This document shows, piece by piece, positions 16,669-24,787 of a DNA stretch of 64,000 nt. The stretch is from positions 8,398 through 72,397 of the forward strand of contig DATBER010000046.1 in assembly GCA_036558905.1 (NCBI GenBank), written 5' to 3'. Below the pieces are notes generated by a model. The model had not been told where the DNA came from. It worked only from the letters and a program-made list of their open reading frames with translations, and ran no database searches. Origin of the DNA: DASXRA01 sp036558905 (GTDB lineage: Bacteria > Actinomycetota > Actinomycetes > Mycobacteriales > Jatrophihabitantaceae). The translations under genes and the position numbers were made by a program. Position 1 is the stretch's first letter. Each line of letters opens with the position of its first letter.

Positions 16669-17340
16669 TCAGCCCTGGCCGTAGGGGTTCGACGGGGGCT
16701 GCTGCGGGTGCTGCGGCTGGCCGTACTGCGGCTGCTGCGGCTGCTGCGGCTGCTGCTGGGGCTGCCCGTACTGCTGCTGCCCGTACTGCTGCGTGGCCGC
16801 CGTCGCCTGCTGCTGGCTGTACTGCTGCGGCTGCTGCTGGTAGCCGCCCCACTGCTGCTGGCCGCCGCCCCATTGGCCACCGCCGGCGCTCGACGCGCCG
16901 GTCATGATCTTGCCGTTGGCCTGCAGCCAGCCGAGGACGAACAGCACGACCTGCGCGAGGGCCGTGATCAACATGAGGATCAGGCCGATCTGGATCTTGT
17001 AGTCGGCCACGCCCTTCGGCAGCTTGCCGGCGACCATCACGCCGAGGGTGACGAGCAGCGACCCCACCGAAGCGCCCAGCGGAACGAGCGAGTTCTTGGC
17101 GGTCTTGTCCAAAAGCGGACCCGCCGCGACGGCACCGGCCAGCAAGGACAGCCCGATCGCGGCCGCGCCACCGCCCTGGTAGCCCTTGAGCGCGCTGTCG
17201 CCGTTGCCGTGGTCGATGTTGAACCAATCCAGGAAGCCCCAGACGAACGAAAGAATGCCGAGCCCGGCCCCAATCAGGTCGAACAGCGGCAGTTGCTGCC
17301 CGGACCGCTGCTGCGGCTGGGGCGCTCCGTACCCGGTCAT
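16669..17340 (-). CDS. DUF5336 membrane protein with Gln-rich tail (34-kDa antigen family)
   Basis: 223-aa protein. The N-terminal half has four hydrophobic segments, the first containing LFDLIGAGLGILSFVWGFLD. It is followed by a low-complexity C-terminal tail of about 75 residues rich in Gln, Tyr, Gly and Pro (QQQY, QYGQPQ repeats). This matches the DUF5336 family that includes the mycobacterial 34-kDa antigen homologue beside perM. ATG 17340 has AAAGGAG about ten bases upstream. The tail is encoded by a near-perfect CTGCTG-type repeat and is likely disordered. Biochemical role unknown. Confidence 0.75.
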   Translation of the reverse strand: MTGYGAPQPQQRSGQQLPLFDLIGAGLGILSFVWGFLDWFNIDHGNGDSALKGYQGGGAAAIGLSLLAGAVAAGPLLDKTAKNSLVPLGASVGSLLVTLGVMVAGKLPKGVADYKIQIGLILMLITALAQVVLFVLGWLQANGKIMTGASSAGGGQWGGGQQQWGGYQQQPQQYSQQQATAATQQYGQQQYGQPQQQPQQPQQPQYGQPQHPQQPPSNPYGQG

Positions 17341-17474
17341 TGACTTCTCACTCCTTTTCAGGTGTGCCAGCACTGGCACGCCAGTGACGATCCGCGTCAC
17401 CGTATCGGATGCCGACGGGCCAAGGTGACGCCGCTCCCCCGGTTTCACGTGCGCTTATCAGTGTCGATAAGCCC

Positions 17475-17510
17475 GAGACGCCGGGCCTGGATGGGGCGAC
17501 CCGGCGTCTC
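17475..17510 (-). terminator. hairpin downstream of the Pro-rich membrane protein gene
   Basis: The arms GAGACGCCGGG (17475-17485) and CCCGGCGTCTC (17500-17510) are perfectly complementary with a 14-nt loop. They start 15 bases past the stop of the gene at 17526-18173. A second small hairpin, GCTTATC/GATAAGC, follows at 17452-17471. No U-run. Confidence 0.65.
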
Positions 17511-17525
17511 ACGACCGGCTGCCGA

Positions 17526-18173
17526 TCAGGCCGATTTGTCCCACGGCAGCTTGGTTCCCGTCTCGCGCAGGCGCAGGAATGACAGCACCCCGCCGGCCAG
17601 GATGACGATGAGGCTCAGGTAGAACCCGGCCCCGCGGCCGTAGTCGATGCTGATGCCGGAGCCGGGGCCCGCGCCCAGGTCGGCCGCCGACCTGGCTCCG
17701 GGCGTGACGAACCCGGCGATGATCATGCACAGCAGCGACAACGCGTAACCGCCCAGCACGGTAAGCCGCACCGGGACCGGCAGGGCCGCCTTGGGCGCGA
17801 GGATGTGCACGGCGAGCAGGGCCGACGCGGCCAGGGCCACCAGGGCGGCGAACCAGCCGAAGAAGCCGTGCCAGGCGCTGATGCTGTTGCTGATCGACCC
17901 ACCCGGACCCTTGGCCGTGGCGGTGTAGTAGTCGAACGTCGAGAAGATCAGCGCGAGGATTCCGGCCGCGATGATCCCCCAGTCCATGGGCTTGACCGTG
18001 GCCAGGTTGACCGGAGCGCCGCCCGATGCGGGTTGCCCGGTGGCCGGCGGGGGCGGAGGCGCCGACCAGGCCGGATCGGCCGCCGGGGGTGGCGTCGGTG
18101 CCGGCGGCGGAGGGGTGGGTGGCGTGGCCGATGACCCTGATCCGGCGGGCGGCTCAGGCGGTACGGACGTCAT
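17526..18173 (-). CDS. Pro-rich membrane protein, function unknown
   Basis: 215 aa. Residues 1-60 are a Pro/Ala-rich, probably disordered cytoplasmic segment (PPTPPPPAPTPPP). The rest has four membrane helices, e.g. WGIIAAGILALIFSTFDYYTA and FYLSLIVILAGGVLSFLRLR. The helix arrangement resembles its neighbour, the DUF5336 protein, so the two may be distantly related partners. ATG 18173 has GGAG nine bases upstream. It is transcribed away from sucCD's end with about 145 bases between. Confidence 0.6.
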   Translation of the reverse strand: MTSVPPEPPAGSGSSATPPTPPPPAPTPPPAADPAWSAPPPPPATGQPASGGAPVNLATVKPMDWGIIAAGILALIFSTFDYYTATAKGPGGSISNSISAWHGFFGWFAALVALAASALLAVHILAPKAALPVPVRLTVLGGYALSLLCMIIAGFVTPGARSAADLGAGPGSGISIDYGRGAGFYLSLIVILAGGVLSFLRLRETGTKLPWDKSA

Positions 18174-18318
18174 TTTCGCTGTCTCCTCGATAGAGATCCT
18201 GGGTGGACCATCGCGGGACAAGCTAGCGGCACCGGCGTCCGGACGAAATGAACGCGCCGTGATCAGTCCGGGGAAATCCGGGCAATTCCTGGAGAATTGC
18301 CCAGTTTCTCCATGTGAT

Positions 18319-19203
18319 TTAGGCAGGAGCTGACAGCAACTCCCGCATCAGCCGGGCCGTCTCGCTCGGCGTCTTTCCGACCTTGACGCCCGCGGCCTCC
18401 AGCGCTTCCTTCTTCGCCTGCGCGGTGCCCGAGGAGCCGGACACGATGGCGCCGGCGTGGCCCATCGTCTTGCCCTCCGGGGCGGTGAAGCCGGCGACGT
18501 AGCCGACGACCGGCTTGGTGACGTGCTCCTTGATGAACGCCGCCGCCCGCTCCTCGGCGTCGCCGCCGATCTCGCCGATCATCACGATCGCGGCGGTGTC
18601 GGGGTCGGCCTCGAACGCCTCGAGGGCGTCGATGTGCGTGGTGCCGATGATCGGGTCGCCGCCGATGCCCACCGCCGTGGAGAACCCGATGTCGCGCAGC
18701 TCGTACATCATCTGGTAGGTCAGCGTGCCCGACTTGGACACCAGGCCGATGCGCCCGGGCTTGGTGATGTCGGCCGGGATGATGCCGGCGTTCGACTTGC
18801 CGGGACTGATCAATCCGGGGCAGTTCGGGCCGATGATGCGGGTCTTCTTGCCCTGCGCGTGCGCCCAGAAGACGGCCGTGTCGTGCACCGGGATGCCCTC
18901 GGTGATGACCACGCACAGGTCGATCGCCGCGTCAATCGCTTCAGTCACGGCGTCCTTGGTGAACTTCGGCGGCACGAACACCACGGTGACGTCGGCGCCC
19001 GTCTCGGCCATCGCCTCGTGCACGGTGCCGAATACCGGCACCGACTTGCCGTCGAAGTCGACCTTCTCACCGGCCTTGCGCGGGTTGACGCCGCCCACGA
19101 TGTTGGTGCCCGAGGCCAGCATGCGCGTGGTGTGCTTGGTGCCCTCGGAACCGGTCATGCCCTGGACGATGACCTTCGAGTTCTCGTTCAGAAAGATCGC
19201 CAT
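18319..19203 (-). CDS. sucD: succinate-CoA ligase subunit alpha
   Basis: 294-aa alpha subunit of succinyl-CoA synthetase, which couples succinyl-CoA hydrolysis to NTP synthesis in the TCA cycle. The CoA-binding N-terminus reads VIVQGMTGSEGTKHT (residues 11-25). The phosphorylated histidine lies in GHAGAIVSGSSGTAQ near 243-257. NCPGLISPGKSNAGIIP near 123-139 is the conserved core. The start codon shares one base with the sucC stop (TGATG), typical tight coupling of the two subunits. Confidence 0.96.
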   Translation of the reverse strand: MAIFLNENSKVIVQGMTGSEGTKHTTRMLASGTNIVGGVNPRKAGEKVDFDGKSVPVFGTVHEAMAETGADVTVVFVPPKFTKDAVTEAIDAAIDLCVVITEGIPVHDTAVFWAHAQGKKTRIIGPNCPGLISPGKSNAGIIPADITKPGRIGLVSKSGTLTYQMMYELRDIGFSTAVGIGGDPIIGTTHIDALEAFEADPDTAAIVMIGEIGGDAEERAAAFIKEHVTKPVVGYVAGFTAPEGKTMGHAGAIVSGSSGTAQAKKEALEAAGVKVGKTPSETARLMRELLSAPA

Positions 19204-20390
19204 CAGGCAGCCGCTCCCGCGAGTTCGGCGGCGCGATCGGCCGCGTCGTCCATTGTGTCGACCTGCTGCACACCGGGCAGGTTCGCGTCGGTCAGGATCT
19301 TGCGGCCGAGTTCGGCGTTGTTGCCGTCGAGGCGCACGACCAGCGGCTTGTTCACCTCGTCGCCGCGCGACTTCAGCAACTCGAACGCGCTGACGATGCC
19401 GTTGGCTACCGCGTCGCAGGCCGTGATGCCGCCGAACACGTTCACGAACACCGACTTGACCGCCGGGTCGGACAGGATGATCTCCAGGCCGTTGGCCATC
19501 ACCTCGGCCGAGGCACCGCCGCCGATGTCGAGGAAGTTGGCCGGCTTGACGCCGCCGTGCTTCTCGCCGGCGTAGGCGACGACGTCCAGAGTGGACATCA
19601 CCAGGCCGGCGCCGTTGCCGATGATGCCCACACAGGAAAGAGGGTCGTCGAGCTTGACGTAGTTGAGGTGCTTCTCCTTGGCCCGCTGCTCGAGCGGGTC
19701 GGTCGACTCGACGTCGACGAAGGAGGCGTTGTCGGGCTGCCGGAAGCCGGCGTTGTCGTCGAGGGTGACCTTGCCGTCGAGCGCCTTCACGATGCCGTCG
19801 CCCACCTTGGCCAGCGGGTTGACCTCGACCAGCGTGGCGTCGGTGCCCACGAACGCCTGCCACAACTTGACGAGTACCTCGACGACGGCGTCGGCGACCT
19901 CGGCCGGGAACTTCGCGGCGGCGACGATCTCGCGCGCCTTGGCGGCATCGACCCCGGCCAGCGGATCGACCTTGACCCGGGCCAGCGCCTCGGGCCGCTC
20001 GACCGCCAGCTGCTCGATCTCCATGCCGCCCTCGTAGGAAGCCATGGCGAGGAACGTGCGGTTGGCCCGGTCGAGCAGGAAGGAGACGTAGTACTCCTCC
20101 TCGATCTGGGCGCCGGGATCGACCAGCACGCGGTGCACGGTGTGGCCCTTGATGTCCATGCCGAGGATCTGCCCGGCCAGCTCACGCGCATCGGCAGGCG
20201 TCTTGGCGACCTTCACGCCGCCGGCCTTGCCGCGGCCGCCCGTCTTGACCTGGGCCTTCACCACCGTCACGCCACCCAGACGTTCGGCGATCGCCTGCGC
20301 CTCGTCGGGGGTGGTGGCCACCTCGCCGAGCCCGGTCGGGACGCCGTACTTCTGGAACAGTTGCTTGGCTTGGTACTCGAACAGATCCAC
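19203..20390 (-). CDS. sucC: succinate-CoA ligase subunit beta
   Basis: 395-aa ATP-grasp subunit. It begins MDLFEYQAKQLFQKYGVPTG, the standard family N-terminus, from a GTG start. The nucleotide-binding glycine loop KTGGRGKAGGVKVAK is near residues 47-61, VEVNPLAKVGDG near 200-211, and the conserved NIFGGIT-equivalent VNVFGGITACD near 319-329. Its length is normal. The product forms a heterodimer or tetramer with SucD. Confidence 0.96.
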   Translation of the reverse strand: MDLFEYQAKQLFQKYGVPTGLGEVATTPDEAQAIAERLGGVTVVKAQVKTGGRGKAGGVKVAKTPADARELAGQILGMDIKGHTVHRVLVDPGAQIEEEYYVSFLLDRANRTFLAMASYEGGMEIEQLAVERPEALARVKVDPLAGVDAAKAREIVAAAKFPAEVADAVVEVLVKLWQAFVGTDATLVEVNPLAKVGDGIVKALDGKVTLDDNAGFRQPDNASFVDVESTDPLEQRAKEKHLNYVKLDDPLSCVGIIGNGAGLVMSTLDVVAYAGEKHGGVKPANFLDIGGGASAEVMANGLEIILSDPAVKSVFVNVFGGITACDAVANGIVSAFELLKSRGDEVNKPLVVRLDGNNAELGRKILTDANLPGVQQVDTMDDAADRAAELAGAAA

Positions 20391-20486
20391 GCTGATTGCC
20401 GCCCGTTCTCTCCTGATGCCTGCGGGTCGCAGCCTAGGCCAGGCTAGGGCAGGCCGAGCTCCGGGTAAGCGCCGCTGTGCCGGGTT

Positions 20487-20894
20487 TCACCCGTGTGCCG
20501 GAGCACCCACGTTCGTGCGCACCCACTCGACGATGTCCTCCATGGACGCGCCCGGCGTGAAGATCTTGGCGACGCCCAGCCGCTCGAGCTCGGGGATGTC
20601 GGCGTCGGGGATGATGCCGCCGCCGAACACCACCACATCGGTGACGCCCCGCTCGCGGAACAGCTCCATCGTCCGGGCGAACAGGGTCATGTGTGCGCCG
20701 GAGAGCACCGACAGGCCCACGGCGTCGGCGTCCTCCTGGATCACGGTCTGCACGATCTGCTCGGGCGTCTGGTGCAGACCGGTGTAGATGACCTCCATGC
20801 CGGCGTCACGCAGGGCCCGCGCGATGACCTTGGCCCCGCGATCGTGCCCGTCCAGGCCCGGCTTGGCGACGACGACTCGGATGCGCTCTGCCAT
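20487..20894 (-). CDS. stand-alone cobalamin-binding domain protein
   Basis: 135 aa, a single B12-binding Rossmann-like domain. The DxHxxG motif that accepts the cobalt-coordinating histidine is visible as KPGLDGHDRGAKVIA at residues 11-25. GLSVLSGAH (59-67) and FGGGIIPDADIPELERLGV (89-107) are the other cofactor contacts. It resembles the C-terminal domain of methylmalonyl-CoA mutase, but no mutase catalytic domain is adjacent. It could serve a separately encoded mutase large chain. AGGAGG seven bases before ATG 20894 fixes the start. It is near sucCD, whose substrate succinyl-CoA is the mutase product. Confidence 0.85.
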   Translation of the reverse strand: MAERIRVVVAKPGLDGHDRGAKVIARALRDAGMEVIYTGLHQTPEQIVQTVIQEDADAVGLSVLSGAHMTLFARTMELFRERGVTDVVVFGGGIIPDADIPELERLGVAKIFTPGASMEDIVEWVRTNVGAPAHG

Positions 20895-21089
20895 CGGACG
20901 GCCTCCTCTGTACCCGAACCTGGCAGGTACCCTAAGCCCGAACCAGGCGTGGGGGCCGGGCACGTCCACGAACTGTGGCGTAACCGATTATCCCCGTGTG
21001 ACATCATCCCGATCGCTGGATTTGACCGAGTCCAGTCCCGTGAGCACTGTTGGCGCTGACCAACACAGGACCGCCGCCCCGAGGAGATC

Positions 21090-22415
21090 ATGGCGACCAC
21101 CGAGCTCATGCGGTCGCCAGCCGCAGCCGAGCCGGCCCGGCCGCCGGGGTTCGGGCGGCTGATCCTCCCCTCGGCGTTCACCGCCGGGACATCCCGCTCG
21201 CTGGCCCTGGTCTGGATCTGCTCGCGGGCCGGGATGCTGCTCGTGCTGGGCCTGCTGGGCGGGCCGGTCACCGGCGACGTCCTCTACTACGCCCGCAGCC
21301 TGCACACCATGTTCTACGGCGGCGGCCTGCGCCAGACGTTGCAGGAGTATCCGGTCCCGGTGCTGGGCATCATGCTGCCGCAGTACCTGCTCGGCGCCCT
21401 GAACTCGGTGGCGTTCGCGTTCCTGTTCGTCTCCTCGATGCTGGCCGTCGACGCCGCGTTCACTGCGTTCGTGTGGCGGGTCAGCGGGCGGCGGCGCAGC
21501 GAGGCGGTCACGTTCTGGCTGCTGTTCGCCCCGGCGATGGGACCGCTCGCCTACTTCCGGTTCGACCTGGTGCCGGCCGTGCTCACCGGTGCCGCGCTGC
21601 TGGCGGTCATCCGCCGGCCCCGCTGGACCGGGGCGCTGACGGCTCTGGGGGTGGCGCTCAAGCTGTGGCCGATCGTCATGCTGCCGGTGTTCCTGCTGCG
21701 CCGGGCCCGGCGGGTGACCGTGCTGTGGTCGTTCGCGGTGACCGGCGTGGTGATCGCCGGGATCAGCCTGGCCGTCGCCGGGTACAGCCGGCTGGTCTCA
21801 CCCATCAACTGGCAGGCCCAGCGCGGACTGCAGATCGAGTCGGCGCCGGCCACCCCGCTGATGCTCGTCCGGGCGGTGCAGCCGCACGGCCCGTGGGACA
21901 TCCGCACCAGCAAGTACAAGGCCACCGAGATGTTCGGGGCCGGTGTGCACGCGATGGTGCTGGTGTCCGCGGCGGCGACCGCGCTCGGTGTGTTGCTGCT
22001 GGCCTGGTTGTGGCTGCGGTGCCGCCGGCTGGGCGACGCCCCGCTGCTGACCCTGGGCTGGCTCATCCTGGCCGCGGCCGCCGTCCTGACCATCACGAAC
22101 AAGACGCTGAGCCCGCAGTACATCCTGTGGTTGGGCGGCCCGGTGGCGGCCCTGTTCGTGCTGTCCCCGCGCGACGCCGCCATCCACCGGGTGGCCCGGG
22201 CGTTGCTGCTGCTGTCGGTGATCACCCAGCTGATCTACCCGATCTGGTACGCCAAACTGGTCAACGTCGGGTGGTACACGCTGCCGATGACGCTGCTGCT
22301 CGCTGCGCGCAACCTGCTGCTGGTGCGGCTGGCCTGGCTGGCCTGCGCCGAGGTGTGGCGGCGGACCCGCGTCCCGGCCGAGACGGCCGTTCCGGTCGAG
22401 ACGACGGCCGCATGA
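21090..22415 (+). CDS. polytopic GT87-like (DUF2029) membrane glycosyltransferase
   Basis: 441-aa integral membrane protein with about ten to eleven helices. It resembles the GT87 polyprenol-phosphate mannosyltransferase family of actinobacterial cell envelope synthesis. Visible family-like features are the ALKLWPIVMLPVFLLRRARR region near residues 189-208 and the NKTLSPQYILWLGGP block near 337-351. The ATG is preceded by AGGAGATC. It overlaps the next membrane protein gene by ATGA, so both are co-translated. Acceptor and sugar are unknown; a lipid-linked envelope glycan is an inference from the family. Confidence 0.72.
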   Translation: MATTELMRSPAAAEPARPPGFGRLILPSAFTAGTSRSLALVWICSRAGMLLVLGLLGGPVTGDVLYYARSLHTMFYGGGLRQTLQEYPVPVLGIMLPQYLLGALNSVAFAFLFVSSMLAVDAAFTAFVWRVSGRRRSEAVTFWLLFAPAMGPLAYFRFDLVPAVLTGAALLAVIRRPRWTGALTALGVALKLWPIVMLPVFLLRRARRVTVLWSFAVTGVVIAGISLAVAGYSRLVSPINWQAQRGLQIESAPATPLMLVRAVQPHGPWDIRTSKYKATEMFGAGVHAMVLVSAAATALGVLLLAWLWLRCRRLGDAPLLTLGWLILAAAAVLTITNKTLSPQYILWLGGPVAALFVLSPRDAAIHRVARALLLLSVITQLIYPIWYAKLVNVGWYTLPMTLLLAARNLLLVRLAWLACAEVWRRTRVPAETAVPVETTAA

Positions 22416-23962
22416 CCGCCACACTGGCCGAGCGCGCGACGACGGTGCGCCTCACCCTGCGCACCAACCTCCGGCAACGGGTCGACGGGGTGCGCGAGGC
22501 GCCGGGCATCGCCATCCTGACGGTGGTCTGCCTGGCCGCGTACCTCGTCCACTCGCTGTACGCCCAGTACACCTACCGCAGCACCGCCTTCGACCTGGGC
22601 ATCTTCGACCAGGCGGTGCGCGCCTACGCCCACTTCCAGGCGCCGATGGTTCCGCTCAAGGGGCCGGGCTACAACATCTTCGGCGACCACTTCCACCCGA
22701 TCATCGCCGTCATCGCGCCGCTGTACTGGATCTGGGACAGCCCGAACGTGCTGCTCATCGTCCAGGCGTTGCTCATGGCGGCCGCGGTGCCGGTGGTGTA
22801 CCGGTTTACCCGGCGGCGCACCGGACCCCGCATGTCGCTGGTCATCACCGCGGCCTACGGGCTGGGCTGGCCGGTGCAGGCGCTGATCGACTTCGACTTC
22901 CACGAGGTCGCTTTCGCGACGCCGCTGCTGGCCCTGGCGATCGACGCTCTCGATCGGCGCGACGACCGCAAGCTGCTGCTCTGGTCGATACTGCTGCTGT
23001 TCGTGCGCGAGGACATGGGCATCGTCGTCGCGGTGCTCGCCCTGCTGCGCCTGCTGCAACGGCGCCGGCCGCACTGGCGGGCGATCGCCCTGGCCGTGGG
23101 CGGCATCATCGCGTACGCGATCACGACCTCGCTGATCATTCCGCACTTCGCGCGGGGCCACGGCTTCGCCTACGGCGGCCAGTTCGACTCGCTGGGCAAG
23201 AACCTGCCCGACGCGGCGATCAGCATCGTCGCCCACCCGTGGCACGCGATAAAGCTGTTCGTCACCCCGGGCGTGAAGACCGAGACGCTGCTGTACCTCG
23301 TGCTGCCGTTCGCGCTGATCTTCCTGCGCTCACCCTATGCGCTGCTGGCGCTGCCGATGCTTGCCGAGCGGTTCTTCAACTCCCGGGCCAACCTGTGGCA
23401 GCCGCACTTCCACTACAACGCACTGCCCTGGTTGGTACTGGCCCTGGCCACCGTCGACGGGGCGGCCAAGCTCGGACTGTTCCGGCCGACGGTGGGCGCC
23501 CGGCGCGCTCGGATCGCGCTGGTCGCCTGGCTGGTCGCCGTTCCCGTGTTCCTGCCGTTCTACACCTGGCGGGCCCATCCCTACGCGTGGACGCAGATGC
23601 GCACCACCCGCGGCATCCAGAACCAGGCCGCTCTGCACGCGGCGCGCGCGGTGGTGGCCCGGCTGCCCAGCAACGTCTGCATCGAGGCCGACAACAAGCT
23701 CGTCCCGCATCTGACCAACCGCGACTACGTCACGCTGCCCGACACGCAGAAGGGCACCGCCGACTTCGTCGCCCTGGACATGGGCTCCCCTGACGTCGGT
23801 GGCAACCCGCCGGCGCCGAAGCCGGCCGCCGTCCTGGCCCAGGTGCAGAAGCAGGGCTATACCGTGATCTTCCGCCAGGCCAAGTTCGTGCTGCTGCGGT
23901 CGCCGCACTACACCGGCCCGTCGAGCGAGTGCCATCCTCTCAGCAAGGGGAAAGCCGGCTGA
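22412..23962 (+). CDS. DUF2079 polytopic membrane protein
   Basis: 516-aa membrane protein with roughly ten helices followed by a long soluble C-terminal segment. It has the DUF2079 hallmarks: STAFDLGIFDQAVRAYAHFQAP near residues 57-78, NIFGDHFHPIIAVIAPLYWIW near 88-108 and QALIDFDFHEVAFATPLLALA near 153-173. DUF2079 proteins belong to the GT-C-like membrane glycosyltransferase superfamily by fold expectation, but the activity is unproven. The ATG lies inside the preceding gene's stop, indicating a two-gene unit. Confidence 0.78.
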   Translation: MTATLAERATTVRLTLRTNLRQRVDGVREAPGIAILTVVCLAAYLVHSLYAQYTYRSTAFDLGIFDQAVRAYAHFQAPMVPLKGPGYNIFGDHFHPIIAVIAPLYWIWDSPNVLLIVQALLMAAAVPVVYRFTRRRTGPRMSLVITAAYGLGWPVQALIDFDFHEVAFATPLLALAIDALDRRDDRKLLLWSILLLFVREDMGIVVAVLALLRLLQRRRPHWRAIALAVGGIIAYAITTSLIIPHFARGHGFAYGGQFDSLGKNLPDAAISIVAHPWHAIKLFVTPGVKTETLLYLVLPFALIFLRSPYALLALPMLAERFFNSRANLWQPHFHYNALPWLVLALATVDGAAKLGLFRPTVGARRARIALVAWLVAVPVFLPFYTWRAHPYAWTQMRTTRGIQNQAALHAARAVVARLPSNVCIEADNKLVPHLTNRDYVTLPDTQKGTADFVALDMGSPDVGGNPPAPKPAAVLAQVQKQGYTVIFRQAKFVLLRSPHYTGPSSECHPLSKGKAG

Positions 23963-24026
23963 CGGCGTTGTAGAGCCGGCGGGCTCGGCTCCGACGTACC
24001 GGTAAACGCCTGAGGAGGTACGTCTG

Positions 24027-24626
24027 ATGAGCAGGGTCACCTGCGACGTTTCGGTTTCCGTCGACGGCTACAGCGCCGGGCTGAACCAGACGCAAGAACT
24101 GCCGTTCGGCGACCGCGACGGCGAGGCGCTGCACCGCTGGATGTTCGAGCAGGCCGAGCAGAACGCCGCGGAGGTCGCGGCGATCCTGAGCGCGCGGGCC
24201 TACGTCATGGGCCGCAACATGTTCGGCCCGATCCGCGGCGAGTGGGACCGGCCGTGGCGGGGCTGGTGGGGTGAGGAGCCGCCCTACCACGCCCCGGTGT
24301 TCGTGCTCACGCACTACCCGCACGAGCCGCTGGAGATGCAGGGCGGCACGACGTTCCACTTCGTCACCGACGGGATCGAATCGGCGCTGGCCCAGGCCCG
24401 GGACGCGGCCGGCGACGGCGACGTCTCGATCGCCGGCGGCGCCCACACGGTGAGCCAGTACCTGGTGGCCGGCGCCATCGACGAGCTGCGCCTGCACCTC
24501 GCGCCCATGACGTTCGGGCAGGGCGAGCGCATCTTCGACGGCGTCGGCCCGCTGAACCTGGAGCAGATCGGCGAGGTGAAGGGAACCGACCTGGTCACGC
24601 ACCTGACGTACCGGGTGGTGCGCTAG
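24027..24626 (+). CDS. dihydrofolate reductase/RibD C-terminal-like family protein
   Basis: 199-aa cytoplasmic protein of the RibD_C/DHFR-like superfamily, NADPH-dependent in characterised members. It begins MSRVTCDVSVSVDGYSAG, the typical first strand. AYVMGRNMFGPIRGEWD near residues 61-77 and the dinucleotide-binding loop SIAGGAHTVSQYLVAGAIDELRLHL (starting near 135) are intact. GAGGAGG precedes the ATG by about eight bases. The substrate is not known and involvement in riboflavin synthesis should not be assumed. It converges on pcrA. Confidence 0.85.
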   Translation: MSRVTCDVSVSVDGYSAGLNQTQELPFGDRDGEALHRWMFEQAEQNAAEVAAILSARAYVMGRNMFGPIRGEWDRPWRGWWGEEPPYHAPVFVLTHYPHEPLEMQGGTTFHFVTDGIESALAQARDAAGDGDVSIAGGAHTVSQYLVAGAIDELRLHLAPMTFGQGERIFDGVGPLNLEQIGEVKGTDLVTHLTYRVVR

Positions 24627-24694
24627 TGTCCCGCGCCGGGAGTTGGGCGAATAAGTCCGGTGATCCAGGTGTCCGCTCGCAACGCGGAGGAGCA

Positions 24695-24717
24695 GCCGAT
24701 ACCGCTGTTGTATCGGC
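24695..24717. terminator. hairpin between convergent genes
   Basis: GCCGATAC (24695-24702) and GTATCGGC (24710-24717) are perfect 8-bp arms around a 7-nt loop. They lie between the convergent DHFR-like gene and pcrA. A weaker GGAATT/AATTCC pair follows near 24757-24776. Neither has a T-run, so terminator function is tentative. Confidence 0.45.
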
Positions 24718-24787
24718 GACGACGACAACGCCGCGAGCGTGCAGCCCGGGTGCCGGAATTATCGGCTGAATTCCCGGGCGCGGGGCA

